DNA of 51,100 nucleotides from an uncultured Oscillospiraceae bacterium (GTDB taxonomy: Bacteria > Bacillota > Clostridia > Oscillospirales > Oscillospiraceae): the NCBI GenBank assembly GCA_947626905.1, contig CANQUE010000011.1, forward strand, positions 1 to 51,100. The letters are read 5' to 3'. Shown piece by piece: positions 8,471 through 16,660 of this stretch (its first letter is position 1; each line of letters opens with the position of its first letter). Position numbers and translations under genes: made by a program. Under the pieces are notes generated by a model. The model was not told the origin of the DNA, ran no database searches, and saw only the letters and a program-made list of their open reading frames with translations.

Positions 8471-10117
8471 ATGAGAGCCAAAAAGCTATTCTGCGCCCTG
8501 CTGGCGGCCGCGCTGCTCACCGGCTGCGCCCAGGGGGATCTGGCGGACCCGGCAGAGCCCACCGCTGCCGCCGCCCCGAAAACGGACGAGGCCGTGACCG
8601 TGCTTATCAGCGACAAAGCCGTACTGGTGGACGGCCAGGCCGCGCCGGAAGACGACGCCTCCGCCCCGGTGTACATCGCCCACGACATCGTCTATTACGA
8701 GTCCGGCCACGATCTCACCTATGGGGAGGGCGGCCCGGCCGACGAGCATGACCCCGCCGAGGCCCAGGCCCACACGGTGGTGCACATCGCCGCGCCGGGG
8801 ACCTATGTCCTGTCCGGCTCCCTAGAGCGGGGACAGATCGCGGTGGATCTGGGCGAGGGGGCCAAGGAGGACCCCGACGCCGTGGTGACTCTGGTCTTGA
8901 AGGGACTGGACGTGACATGCACCGTGGCCCCGGCGGTGATATTTTATAATGTATACGAGTGCGACCCGTCCGGGGACCAGGGCAGCCAGCCGGACCTGTC
9001 CGGCGCGGGGGCGGCCGTGGTCATCGCCGACGGCAGCGAAAACCGCATCACCGGGTCCTATGTGGCCCGGATCTATAAGTCCTATACCCTCAACGAGGCG
9101 GGCACCGCCGTCGTCGACAGCAAGAAGCTGCACAAGTACGACGGGGCCTTTTACTCCAAAATGAGCATGACCGTCACCGGCGGGCCGGAGGGTACCGGCG
9201 AGCTGAACATCACCGCCGAAAACGAGGGGCTGGACACGGAGATGCACCTGGGGATCTACGGGGGCAACATCAACATCCTCTCCGGCAACGACGGCATCAA
9301 CGTCAACGAGGACGGGGTGTCCGTGGTGACCATAGACGGCGGCAATACCCACATCACCGTCACCGGGACCACCGGCGAGGGGGACGGCATCGACTCCAAC
9401 GGCTGGCTGGTCATCAACAGCGGCACCGTCACCGCCCTGGCCTGCTCCACCAGCGGCGACGCCGGCCTGGACGGGGAAAACGGCGTCTATCTCAACGGCG
9501 GCCAGGTCATCGCCACCGGGAACATGCTGGACCAGCTCACCCCCTCGGACCAGTGCTGCGCGCTGTTCTCCTTCGCCGAGCGCCAGGCCGGCGGCCAGCG
9601 CTACGCCCTCACCGGCCCGGACGGGACCGAGCAGATGGTCTTCCTGGCGGAGAACGATCTCACCTATCTGCTCATGACCAGCCCCGCCCTGGAGGAGGGA
9701 CAGACCTATTCCCTCTACGCCGGCCAGAGCCTTGTCCAGGCCGTGCCCGGCGAGATGGGCGTAGGCGCGGGGAGGCCCGGCGGCCTCGGGCCCCAGATGC
9801 CGGCGGACGGCCAGCCGGACGACGCGCCGGAACCCCCCGACGGGGAAACGCCGGAGTTCCCCAGCGATGGCGACAGGCCGGAGTTCCCCGACGGCGATAT
9901 GCAGGAGCCTCTTGACGGCGACATGCCGGAACCCCCTGATGGGGAAACGCCAGAGCGCCCCGATGGGGATGACGCGCACCGGCCGTCCCAGGAGATGACC
10001 GGGACGCCCGGCGGCTTCGGACGCGGGGACTGGGAGCAGCCGTCCGGCGAGGCGGTGACCCAGTTCACCCTGGATCCGGGCATGAATCATTTTGGCTCCG
10101 CCTGCCTGGCGCAATGA
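8471..10117 (+). CDS. Lipoprotein with Cthe_2159-like beta-helix (carbohydrate-binding family)
   Basis: 548 residues. A lipobox LLTGC places the lipidated cysteine at residue 19. From about 40 to 390 the sequence matches the Cthe_2159/DUF4353 family (TYVLSGSLERGQIAVDL; KLHKYDGAFYSKMSMTVTGG; GDGIDSNGWLVINSGTV), a right-handed beta-helix whose founding member binds acidic plant polysaccharide. Residues about 440-505 are an Asp/Pro/Glu-rich repeat tail. Start: GGAGG eight bases before the ATG. It is expected on the outer face of the membrane. The ligand is unknown; a calcium-rich beta-helix adhesin is an alternative. Confidence 0.82.
   Translation: MRAKKLFCALLAAALLTGCAQGDLADPAEPTAAAAPKTDEAVTVLISDKAVLVDGQAAPEDDASAPVYIAHDIVYYESGHDLTYGEGGPADEHDPAEAQAHTVVHIAAPGTYVLSGSLERGQIAVDLGEGAKEDPDAVVTLVLKGLDVTCTVAPAVIFYNVYECDPSGDQGSQPDLSGAGAAVVIADGSENRITGSYVARIYKSYTLNEAGTAVVDSKKLHKYDGAFYSKMSMTVTGGPEGTGELNITAENEGLDTEMHLGIYGGNINILSGNDGINVNEDGVSVVTIDGGNTHITVTGTTGEGDGIDSNGWLVINSGTVTALACSTSGDAGLDGENGVYLNGGQVIATGNMLDQLTPSDQCCALFSFAERQAGGQRYALTGPDGTEQMVFLAENDLTYLLMTSPALEEGQTYSLYAGQSLVQAVPGEMGVGAGRPGGLGPQMPADGQPDDAPEPPDGETPEFPSDGDRPEFPDGDMQEPLDGDMPEPPDGETPERPDGDDAHRPSQEMTGTPGGFGRGDWEQPSGEAVTQFTLDPGMNHFGSACLAQ
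9828..9975 (+). repeat. Tandem Pro/Asp-rich coding repeat in the lipoprotein
   Basis: About six imperfect units of 24-30 bases encode variants of PEFPDGD / PEPPDGE. It is a low-complexity linker or wall-spanning tail, prone to copy-number change. Confidence 0.75.
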
Positions 10118-10152
10118 AAAAACGCCCGCCTCCCTTCTGTGGGAGGCGGGCG
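10115..10152 (-). terminator. Terminator of the secreted-protein gene, usable from both sides
   Basis: 12-bp perfect stem (10123-10134 with 10141-10152), loop of six bases. The minus strand continues with TTTTTTCATTGC. On the plus strand CCGCGTTTT follows, so it may also serve the lipoprotein gene. Confidence 0.85.
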
Positions 10153-10182
10153 CCGCGTTTTCCGGGCCGACGGGCGGCCGTT

Positions 10183-11487
10183 TTATTTTGTGATCTCGAT
10201 GATGAAATAATAGGTGGGCGCGGCAAAGCCGTAGGTCGGGTTGCCGGTGAGCACGTCCGTGGTGTCATAGGAGTGGTCGTAGACCACCGACACCACCACC
10301 CGGCCGGGGGCCTTGGCGGTGACGGTGCAGGAGGCGCTGATCTCCCCCTCCAGGCTCACCAGGTCCGCTCCCTCGTCCACGGCCCAGCGGTACTGTTCCG
10401 TGTTGGCGCCGAACTTGCGGGGGCAGTCCAGCCGCAGGCTTTCGCCCACCCGCATGGTATAGTCCGCGTCCCCGGAGCGAGAGCCCTTCCCGCCCATGGG
10501 ACCCTCCAGGGCCTCGTGCCGGTCCGAGATGCCGGTGACGGTGCTCCGGTCCCCGGTGTCGGCCACGATCAGGTCGTCGGAGAACCAGATGACCACCTCG
10601 CACCAGCCCATGTCGGGAAAGTCGTTGATCTTCACGGCCATCGCAACGTCGTCCCTGTCGATATTATAATTCTGTACCGGCGATACGTCCTCGTCCCCGG
10701 TATAGCTGAAATAATACCGGTAGGTGCCGCCGCCGTCGCTGTATCCCTGCTCCTTCTCTTCAACCAGCTCCAGGTCAAAGTCGCCGCTTTGCAGCAGCTC
10801 CACATATTCATAGGCCGCATCCACGCCGTCTATATCGAACCAGAAATCCGACTGTACCCCGTTTTCCACGTTCTCGTCCTCGTGGGTCGCCTCTTCGTTG
10901 AAGAAGGCCCAGGCGTCCGGGATCACCGGCCCGTCAGGCAGCTCGTCGGACGACAATGCGCCGACCAGATCGTCGATGTCCGGGGTGACCAGATCGTCCG
11001 GGTCCACCTCTATGGGGAAGTCCTCGCCCCAGGCCAGGGCCACCAGCAGAAAGTCCTCGTCCAGCCACACCTGCTGCACCGCGAAGTCGCAGTATTCTCC
11101 GCTGCGCAGGGCGGTGACGACGCCCGTGCGCTTCCGGCCCAGGTACCGGTACCGCGACTCCCGGTCCGTGTCGTTGTCTTTGCCGGAGAAGCCGCTGTCG
11201 AATTCCTCCTTGCCGACCCGGAGCACATCGCCGCACTCATCCAGCCGGCCGGTATAGGCATCGAACAGGTCCACACCCACCTGAGGGTCCGTGTAGAAGT
11301 ACAGCAGCAGGCCGGTGGCGTTCTCGTCGTCATAGATATCCCAGTTCACCAGCTCCGAGCCGTCCGGCCAGTCCTCGAACCACTCCAGCGGCTCGAACAG
11401 GTGGTCGTCGTCCATGCTGGCCATGGCCGGGACGGCCAGGCCCAGGCACAGCGTCAGGGCCAGGATAAGGCTGAGCAGTCTTTTCAT
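10183..11487 (-). CDS. Secreted acidic protein of unknown function
   Basis: 434 residues with a clear signal peptide (MKRLLSLILALTLCLGLAVPAMA). The mature part is very acidic and rich in aromatic residues, with no family I recognise. The last 90 residues (YRWAVDEGADLVSLEGEISA, TAKAPGRVVVSVVYDHSY) resemble a bacterial Ig-like (BIG2) beta sandwich. The start at 11487 is set by GGAAAGGAG six bases upstream rather than the ATG nine codons earlier. It has its own near-consensus promoter and terminator and is therefore a monocistronic, probably well-expressed exported protein. Wall or extracellular location is inferred. Confidence 0.75.
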   Translation of the reverse strand: MKRLLSLILALTLCLGLAVPAMASMDDDHLFEPLEWFEDWPDGSELVNWDIYDDENATGLLLYFYTDPQVGVDLFDAYTGRLDECGDVLRVGKEEFDSGFSGKDNDTDRESRYRYLGRKRTGVVTALRSGEYCDFAVQQVWLDEDFLLVALAWGEDFPIEVDPDDLVTPDIDDLVGALSSDELPDGPVIPDAWAFFNEEATHEDENVENGVQSDFWFDIDGVDAAYEYVELLQSGDFDLELVEEKEQGYSDGGGTYRYYFSYTGDEDVSPVQNYNIDRDDVAMAVKINDFPDMGWCEVVIWFSDDLIVADTGDRSTVTGISDRHEALEGPMGGKGSRSGDADYTMRVGESLRLDCPRKFGANTEQYRWAVDEGADLVSLEGEISASCTVTAKAPGRVVVSVVYDHSYDTTDVLTGNPTYGFAAPTYYFIIEITK

Positions 11488-11535
11488 CGCGGGCTCCTTT
11501 CCGGATCGTTCCATTTTGTTTTATATGATACATTC

Positions 11536-11564
11536 ATTATAAAGCGCTGGAAAAAGTCTGTCAA
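11536..11564 (-). promoter_or_regulatory. Consensus sigma-A promoter of the secreted-protein gene
   Basis: Minus strand TTGACA (11564-11559), a 17-base spacer and TATAAT (11541-11536): a perfect match to both hexamers. Confidence 0.9.
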
Positions 11565-11603
11565 CCATTTGGGCCGCCCGGCGTCTTCCGTCCGGGCGGG
11601 AAG

Positions 11604-11676
11604 TGTAAAAGAAAAACCTTGACAGCCCCCGGCCTTTGGTGTATGCTATACAGGCTGTAAAGCAAAAACCTTTACA
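11604..11676 (+). promoter_or_regulatory. Two near-identical 21-base direct repeats bracketing the ylxM-ffh promoter
   Basis: Bases 11604-11624 and 11656-11676 match at 18 of 21 positions (core AAAAACCTT), start-to-start 52 bases. The first covers the -35 box and the second covers roughly +3 to +23. The second also holds the inverted repeat TGTAAAG..CTTTACA. The layout is that of a two-site operator, but the binder is unknown. Confidence 0.5.
11619..11647 (+). promoter_or_regulatory. Sigma-A promoter of the ylxM-ffh operon
   Basis: TTGACA (11619-11624), a 17-base spacer and TATGCT (11642-11647). The predicted start near 11654 gives a leader of about 37 bases to ylxM. Confidence 0.8.
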
Positions 11677-11690
11677 CAAGGAGGCGCGCC

Positions 11691-12023
11691 ATGGACGCTT
11701 CCCCCCTGGACAGATCCCTGCTGCTGGACTTTTACGGCGAGCTGCTGACGGAAAAGCAGCGGTCCGCCTGCGAGCTGCACTGGAACGAGGATCTGTCCCT
11801 GGCGGAGATCGCCGAGCAGAGCGGGATCACACGCCAGGCGGTGGGGGACGTGGTGCGCCGGGCGGAGGAGACCCTCCGGGGATACGAGGCCAGGACCGGC
11901 CTCGTCCGGCGGTTCATAGAGCGGCGGGAGGCCGTCGCCGCCATCCGCCGGGATCTGACGGACCTTTTGCCGAACGACGCGCGGAGCCGGGATATCCTCT
12001 CCCGGCTGGAGGAACTGATGTAA
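11691..12023 (+). CDS. ylxM: YlxM-family helix-turn-helix protein
   Basis: 110 residues. The YlxM/P13 family stimulates or accompanies the signal recognition particle and is almost always encoded directly before ffh. The sigma-70 region 4-like HTH is visible (LTEKQRSACELHWNEDLSLA, EIAEQSGITRQAVGDVVRRA). AAGGAGG precedes the ATG. Its TAA stop overlaps the ffh ATG by one base (TAATG), indicating translational coupling. Whether it also binds DNA, for example the repeats at its promoter, is untested. Confidence 0.9.
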   Translation: MDASPLDRSLLLDFYGELLTEKQRSACELHWNEDLSLAEIAEQSGITRQAVGDVVRRAEETLRGYEARTGLVRRFIERREAVAAIRRDLTDLLPNDARSRDILSRLEELM

Positions 12024-13363
12024 TGGCATTTGAGAGCCTTTCTGAAAAACTGAACGGCATCTTCAAAAAGCTCCGTGGCAAGGGCCGCCTGTCCCAGGCG
12101 GACGTGAAGGACGCCATGCGCCAGGTGCGGATGGTGCTGCTGGAGGCGGACGTGAGTTACAAGGTCGTGAAGGACTTTGTGAAAAACGTTTCCGAGAAGG
12201 CCGCCGGCCAGGAGATCCTGGAGAGCCTGAACCCCGCCCAGATGGTGGTGAAGATCGTCAACGAGGAGCTGACCGCCCTGATGGGCGGCCAGGCGGCGCG
12301 GCTGAATTATTCCTCCAAGGTGCCCAGCGTGGTGATGGTGGTGGGCCTGCAGGGCGCGGGCAAGACCACCAACACGGCGAAGTTGGCCGCCTTCGTGAAA
12401 AAGCAGCAGAACAAGCGGCCTCTGCTGGCCGCCTGCGACGTATACCGCCCCGCCGCCATCCAGCAGCTGGAAACGGTGGGCGCCCAGGTAGGCGTGCCCG
12501 TGTTCCAGATGGGCCAGGCGGACCCGGTGGACATCGCCAAGGCCGCGGTGGAGCACGCCCGGCGCCACGGCAACGACCTGGTGTTTCTGGACACCGCCGG
12601 CCGGCTGCATGTGGACGAGGCGCTGATGGACGAGCTGAAGAACATCAAGGCCGCGCTGGACCCGGCGGAGATCCTGCTGACCGTGGACGCCATGACCGGC
12701 CAGGACGCGGTGAACGCCGCCGCCGCCTTCGACGAGGCGCTGGGCATCACCGGCGTGATGCTCACCAAGCTGGACGGCGACGCCCGGGGCGGCGCGGCGC
12801 TGTCCGTGCGGGCCGTCACCGGCAAGCCCATCAAATTCGCCGGCACCGGCGAGAAGCTGGACGCCATCGAGGTGTTCCATCCGGACCGGATGGCCAGCCG
12901 CATTTTGGGCATGGGGGATGTGCTGACCCTCATCGAGAAGGCCGAGCAGGCGGTGGACGAGAAAAAGGCCGCCGAGATGGCCGAAAAGCTGATGAAAAAC
13001 CGCTTCACTCTCCAAGACTATCTGGAGCAGCTGCGGTCTATGAAGGATATGGGTTCCATCGAGGATATCATCGGCATGGTCCCGGGCATGGACGCCAAGG
13101 CCCTGAAAGGGGCGAAGATCGACCCCAAGGCCATGGCCCGCACGGAGGCCATCATCCTGTCCATGACCCCCAAGGAGCGGGCAAACCCCTCCCTTCTCAA
13201 TGCCAGCCGCAAAAAGCGCATCGCCGCCGGCTCCGGCACCAGCGTGGTGGAGATCAACCGGCTTTTGAAAGGCTTTGACGCCATGAACGCCATGGTCAAG
13301 CAGATGTCCGGCTCCCGGCGGGGCCGGAAGATGGGCAAGCGCATGGGCATGTTCGGCATGTGA
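12023..13363 (+). CDS. ffh: Signal recognition particle GTPase Ffh
   Basis: Binds signal sequences of nascent membrane and secreted proteins and the 4.5S/6S RNA, and delivers ribosomes to FtsY. 446 residues: N domain from 1 (MAFESLSEKLNGIFKKL), G domain with P-loop GLQGAGKTT near residue 107, DTAGR and TKLDGDARGG, then the methionine-rich M domain from about 300 ending MGKRMGMFGM. The start at 12023 matches the conserved family N-terminus. It is part of the ylxM-ffh-rpsP-khpA-rimM run. Confidence 0.97.
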   Translation: MAFESLSEKLNGIFKKLRGKGRLSQADVKDAMRQVRMVLLEADVSYKVVKDFVKNVSEKAAGQEILESLNPAQMVVKIVNEELTALMGGQAARLNYSSKVPSVVMVVGLQGAGKTTNTAKLAAFVKKQQNKRPLLAACDVYRPAAIQQLETVGAQVGVPVFQMGQADPVDIAKAAVEHARRHGNDLVFLDTAGRLHVDEALMDELKNIKAALDPAEILLTVDAMTGQDAVNAAAAFDEALGITGVMLTKLDGDARGGAALSVRAVTGKPIKFAGTGEKLDAIEVFHPDRMASRILGMGDVLTLIEKAEQAVDEKKAAEMAEKLMKNRFTLQDYLEQLRSMKDMGSIEDIIGMVPGMDAKALKGAKIDPKAMARTEAIILSMTPKERANPSLLNASRKKRIAAGSGTSVVEINRLLKGFDAMNAMVKQMSGSRRGRKMGKRMGMFGM

Positions 13364-13429
13364 TCACGCTTTCAAAATTCATCTGAATTTGAAATAAACC
13401 AACCAACAACATTTTTGGAGGAACGATCA

Positions 13430-13693
13430 ATGGTTAAGATCAGACTGAAAAGACAGGGCGCGAAGAAGGCTCCCTATTACCGCGTCGTGGTGGCCGACAG
13501 CCGCTCCCCCCGGGACGGCCGGAACATCGAAGAGCTGGGCACCTATGACCCCATGGCCAAGCCCGCTTCCATCCAGATCGACCTGGAGCGGGCCAAGTAT
13601 TGGATCGGCTGCGGCGCTCAGCCCACCGACACGGTCCGCGGCCTTCTGAAGCTGGCCGAGGCCCAGCAGGCTCCCGCCGACGCGGCTGAGTAA
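13430..13693 (+). CDS. rpsP: 30S ribosomal protein S16
   Basis: 87 residues, the usual S16 size, beginning [20 protein letters not shown] and containing [15 protein letters not shown] use the ATG at 13430, preceded by TGGAGGA, rather than an upstream alternative. The 66-base gap from ffh contains an imperfect AT-rich hairpin (TTTCAAAATTCA..TGAATTTGAAA) of unknown role. Confidence 0.97.
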   Translation: MVKIRLKRQGAKKAPYYRVVVADSRSPRDGRNIEELGTYDPMAKPASIQIDLERAKYWIGCGAQPTDTVRGLLKLAEAQQAPADAAE

Positions 13694-13707
13694 GACGGAG
13701 CCGTCTT

Positions 13708-13938
13708 ATGAAGGAACTGCTGACCTATATCATCCAGAGTCTGGTGGACAACCCTGATAAGGTCACCGTGGACGAGCATGCCGAAGGCGGCTCCACCGTC
13801 TACGAGGTCCGGGTGGCCGACGGGGATATGGGCAAGGTCATCGGCCGCCAGGGCCGGATCGTGCGCCAGATCCGGGTGCTGATGAAAACCGTGGCCCAGC
13901 GGCAGGGCAAGAAGATCTCCGTCGAGATACTGGATTGA
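13708..13938 (+). CDS. khpA: KH-domain RNA-binding protein KhpA
   Basis: 76 residues forming a single KH domain with the GxxG-type loop in DMGKVIGRQGRIVRQIR. In Firmicutes KhpA pairs with KhpB/EloR and binds RNA to influence cell elongation and division. It lies between rpsP and rimM as in Bacillus, though without ylqD. The start 14 bases after rpsP lacks a strong ribosome site (GACGGAG). Confidence 0.93.
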   Translation: MKELLTYIIQSLVDNPDKVTVDEHAEGGSTVYEVRVADGDMGKVIGRQGRIVRQIRVLMKTVAQRQGKKISVEILD

Positions 13939-14420
13939 AAAAACGATATTTAGAAGCGGGGCAGATCGTGAACACCCACGGCGTCCGGGGCGAGGTGCGC
14001 ATCCAGCCCTGGGCGGATGAGGCGGCGTTTCTGACCCGCTTCCGCCGGTTTTATATAGACGGCGCGCCGGTGGCCGTCCGCTCCTGCCGGGTGCACAAAC
14101 AGATGTGCGTCGCCGCCCTGGAAGGGGTGGAGGACGTGAACGCCGCCATGGCCCTGAAGGGCAAGGTGCTGTTCATCGACCGGGAGGACGCCCGTCTGCC
14201 CGCCGGGACGGTGTTTTTGCAGGACATCCTGGGCGCCAGGGCCGTGGACGAGTCCGGCCGGGCGCTGGGCACGGTGGAGGATATCCTCTCCGAGCCCGCC
14301 GCCAGCGTGCTGGTGATCAAGGGGGAGCGGGAGATCCTGGTCCCCGACGTGCCCGCCTTCGTGCTGAACAAGGACGCCGACGCCGGCGTCGTCACCGTCC
14401 GTCTGATCGACGGCATGTGA
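13935..14420 (+). CDS. rimM: 16S rRNA processing protein RimM (TTG start)
   Basis: 161 residues. RimM assists maturation of the 30S head. The N-terminal RimM domain is seen in YLEAGQIVNTHGVRGEVRIQ and PWADEAAFL; a PRC-barrel follows (LQDILGARAVDESGRALGTV ... ILVPDVPAFVLNKD). Translation appears to start at a TTG at 13935 that overlaps the khpA stop (TTGA), so it depends on coupling to khpA. No good Shine-Dalgarno is present. A terminator at 14427-14456 ends the operon, so trmD is not co-transcribed. Confidence 0.92.
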   Translation: MKKRYLEAGQIVNTHGVRGEVRIQPWADEAAFLTRFRRFYIDGAPVAVRSCRVHKQMCVAALEGVEDVNAAMALKGKVLFIDREDARLPAGTVFLQDILGARAVDESGRALGTVEDILSEPAASVLVIKGEREILVPDVPAFVLNKDADAGVVTVRLIDGM

Positions 14421-14426
14421 TCTTTC

Positions 14427-14456
14427 CGCCCGCCCCTTCCGGGGCGGGCGACTCTT
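14427..14456 (+). terminator. Terminator of the ylxM-rimM operon
   Basis: 10-bp GC stem (14427-14436 with 14441-14450), loop TTCC, followed by ACTCTT. The U-tract is short. Confidence 0.7.
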
Positions 14457-14493
14457 ATCAACCGGCGGTTGGACGGACCCGAATCCGCCTCTA

Positions 14494-14522
14494 TTGCCAT
14501 CTTCCCGCCCGGGTGTTACCAT
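14494..14522 (+). promoter_or_regulatory. Possible promoter of the Xre-TPR gene
   Basis: TTGCCA (14494-14499), a 17-base spacer and TACCAT (14517-14522). The match is modest. Confidence 0.4.
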
Positions 14523-14565
14523 GGCGTTACCGGGCCGGAATACGAGAAAAGGACGGATCACACAC

Positions 14566-15606
14566 ATGGAATTGGGAAAGACCATACGGGCCCTGCGGGC
14601 CAAGAAGGGCGTCACCCAGGAGCAGGCCGCCGCCTGCCTGGGGGTGAGCTGCCAGGCCGTCAGCAAGTGGGAAACGGCCGCCAGCCTTCCGGATATCACG
14701 CTGCTGCCGGCCATCGCCGCCTACTTCGGCGTGACCATCGACGAGCTGTTCCAGATGCCCGCCGAGACCCGCTTCGAGCAGATCGAGAACATGATGGACC
14801 GGGAGGGCCACATCGCCCCGGAGGCCTTCAGCCAGGCCGCCGCCTTCCTCACCCAGACCACGGTGGACGACCCCAAGAGCGTGCGGGCCTGGACGGACCT
14901 GGCCTATCTTTACAACCACCGGGCCCAGTACGACCACTATCTGGCGGCGGAGTACGCCCGGCGGGCCCTGGAGCTGGCCCCGGAGGAAAAGCCCGGCTGG
15001 GTGGCCTATCTGGAGGCCATGGGCGGCGTGTTCGGCGACGAGTGGTATGACAACCACTTCGAGGTCATCGAGTACTTCCGGCGGTTCGTGGAGCAAAATC
15101 CCGACACCTTCCAGGGCTATTACGCCCTCATCGAGAACCTGCTGGCCGACGGCCGGCACGAGGAGGCGGTGCCCTACATCCGGCGGCTCCAGACCATCCG
15201 GGACGACTATTTGGCGCTGTTCTATCTGGGGGACGTGGCGCTGTACCGGGGGGACCGGGACCAGGCGCTGCGGCTGTGGGACGCCGGGGTGGAGAAAAGC
15301 CCCCTCGCCTGGCAGGCCTGGTGCAGCCGGGCCGACCGGATCAAGAAGCTGGGCATGGAGGAGCAGGCAGAGGCGGACTATGAAAAGAGCTTCGCCATCC
15401 AGTCCCCTCCCCGGCTGACGGACCCGCTGTTCTCCCTGGAACAGATGCACGAGCAGCGGGGGGATTACGCCGCGGCCATCCGGGACTATGAGCGCATCCT
15501 GGAGGTGGATCAGAACGACTATGACGACGACGTGGCGGAAATGGAGCGGCTCAGGGAGGCGATCGGCCGGCTGCAAAAGCGGCTGGAGCGCCCCGCCGGC
15601 CTATGA
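14566..15606 (+). CDS. Xre HTH regulator with TPR-like repeats
   Basis: 346 residues. Xre HTH at about 1-65 (IRALRAKKGVTQEQAAACLG, SCQAVSKWETAASLPD, FGVTIDELF). The rest is helical with tetratricopeptide-like pairs (WTDLAYLYNHRAQYDHYLAA; YLALFYLGDVALYRGDRDQA; YAAAIRDYERILEVDQND). Xre-TPR proteins in Firmicutes are often peptide- or protein-sensing regulators, but no partner peptide gene is seen here. I begin at 14566, where the HTH starts; AAAGGA upstream is rather distant (12 bases), so a start at 14521 is possible. Confidence 0.82.
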   Translation: MELGKTIRALRAKKGVTQEQAAACLGVSCQAVSKWETAASLPDITLLPAIAAYFGVTIDELFQMPAETRFEQIENMMDREGHIAPEAFSQAAAFLTQTTVDDPKSVRAWTDLAYLYNHRAQYDHYLAAEYARRALELAPEEKPGWVAYLEAMGGVFGDEWYDNHFEVIEYFRRFVEQNPDTFQGYYALIENLLADGRHEEAVPYIRRLQTIRDDYLALFYLGDVALYRGDRDQALRLWDAGVEKSPLAWQAWCSRADRIKKLGMEEQAEADYEKSFAIQSPPRLTDPLFSLEQMHEQRGDYAAAIRDYERILEVDQNDYDDDVAEMERLREAIGRLQKRLERPAGL

Positions 15607-15630
15607 CCCGCGCGAAATCGGACACGCCCG

Positions 15631-15663
15631 GGACCTGCCTTGCGGCAGGTCCTCGTTTTCTTT
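15631..15663 (+). terminator. Terminator after the Xre-TPR gene
   Basis: 9-bp perfect stem (15631-15639 with 15644-15652), loop TTGC, tail TCGTTTTCTTT. Confidence 0.88.
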
Positions 15664-15705
15664 GGGATATCAACTGCCGCTTGATTTTCATCAAAATCGC
15701 CTGCG

Positions 15706-15734
15706 TTGTATTCAACGGCGGATTTAGCTATAAT
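15706..15734 (+). promoter_or_regulatory. Sigma-A promoter of the Xre-ABC exporter operon
   Basis: TTGTAT (15706-15711), a 17-base spacer and TATAAT (15729-15734), about 26 bases before the ribosome site of the Xre gene. Confidence 0.75.
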
Positions 15735-15766
15735 ACAACCATCCCTTGAATCAGGAGGCGCTTTGG

Positions 15767-16660
15767 ATGAAAACGGAGCTGCTGGGCGAGCAGATCGCCA
15801 AATACAGAAAGGCCGCCGGCCTGACCCAGGAGGAGCTGGGCCGGGCCGTGGGGGTGAGCACCCAGGCGGTGAGCCGGTGGGAGTGCGGCGGCGCGCCGGA
15901 TGTGACGCTGCTGCCCGCCATCGCCGACCGGCTGCATGTGACGGTGGACGCCCTGTTCGGCCGGGAGAGCGGCCCGGCAAAGGATATATCCAACGACCTG
16001 ATCCAGTGGCTGCGGTCCATCCCGGAGAAGGACCGGCTGACCGGGCTCGCCCGGCTGCTGTGGGAGGCGACCATCTACGGCGTCAGCGACGAGCTGGCGG
16101 CCAGCATCCCCAGCATCGGCTTTCCCAAAAACGCCTATGCGGACATACAGTTCGTCAACGAGAGCCGCCGGGTGATGCTGCGCACGGTGACGGCCAACGA
16201 CAGCGGCTATATCGTGGGCGTGGGGGCGGAGGATTACGCCTATTTCGGGGTATTCCCCGAGCCGGAGGAGGGCTATGAGCGGTTTTTCTCCACCGATGAC
16301 GAGTACCGGAAGCTGTTCGGGGCCCTGGCGCTGCCGGGGGCCATGGAAACGCTGCGGTTCTACTGCCGGAACCGGGAGGCTCTCTATTCGGCGGCGGCGG
16401 TGGCCCAGCGCATGGGCGCGCCCCTGCCGGAGACGGAGCGGGCGCTCCAGGCGCTGACGGAGGCGAACCTGCTGCACAGAGAGCAGATCATCCAGCCGGA
16501 GGGGCCGCTGGACGTCTACGTCATCGGCGATTACAGCGGCATCGTGCCGCTGCTGACCTTTGCCTGCTGGAACCTGCAGCCCTACCGGATGAACCTGATC
16601 GGCAACGTGATCCGCCGGACCTGTTTTGGAAAAGAGGATGGGAAGGATGAAAAGGACTGA
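15767..16660 (+). CDS. Xre HTH regulator with large C-terminal domain, coupled to an ABC exporter
   Basis: 297 residues. Xre HTH at about 5-62 (IAKYRKAAGLTQEELGRAVG, STQAVSRWECGGAPD). The C-terminal 230 residues match no family I can name. Residues about 205-240 (SAAAVAQRMGAPLPETERAL) look winged-helix-like. AGGAGG precedes the ATG at 15767; an upstream ATG at 15746 has no such site. Its 3' end overlaps the ABC gene by 14 bases, so regulator and exporter are one unit. Control of the exporter by this regulator is a reasonable inference. Confidence 0.82.
   Translation: MKTELLGEQIAKYRKAAGLTQEELGRAVGVSTQAVSRWECGGAPDVTLLPAIADRLHVTVDALFGRESGPAKDISNDLIQWLRSIPEKDRLTGLARLLWEATIYGVSDELAASIPSIGFPKNAYADIQFVNESRRVMLRTVTANDSGYIVGVGAEDYAYFGVFPEPEEGYERFFSTDDEYRKLFGALALPGAMETLRFYCRNREALYSAAAVAQRMGAPLPETERALQALTEANLLHREQIIQPEGPLDVYVIGDYSGIVPLLTFACWNLQPYRMNLIGNVIRRTCFGKEDGKDEKD

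Noticed and set aside
9828-9975. CRISPR-like spaced repeats
   Set aside because: Units are in-frame coding repeats of a Pro/Asp-rich tail without constant repeat and unique spacers; no cas genes.
11636-12022. A longer ffh reading frame beginning at 11636
   Set aside because: The extra N-terminus is the ylxM gene in another frame; the SRP54 N domain starts at 12023 and ylxM is a recognised family.
13364-13429. Relationship between the AT-rich hairpin before rpsP and the hairpin after pta
   Set aside because: Both begin with a TTTC run, but the arms differ and there are no shared flanking blocks.
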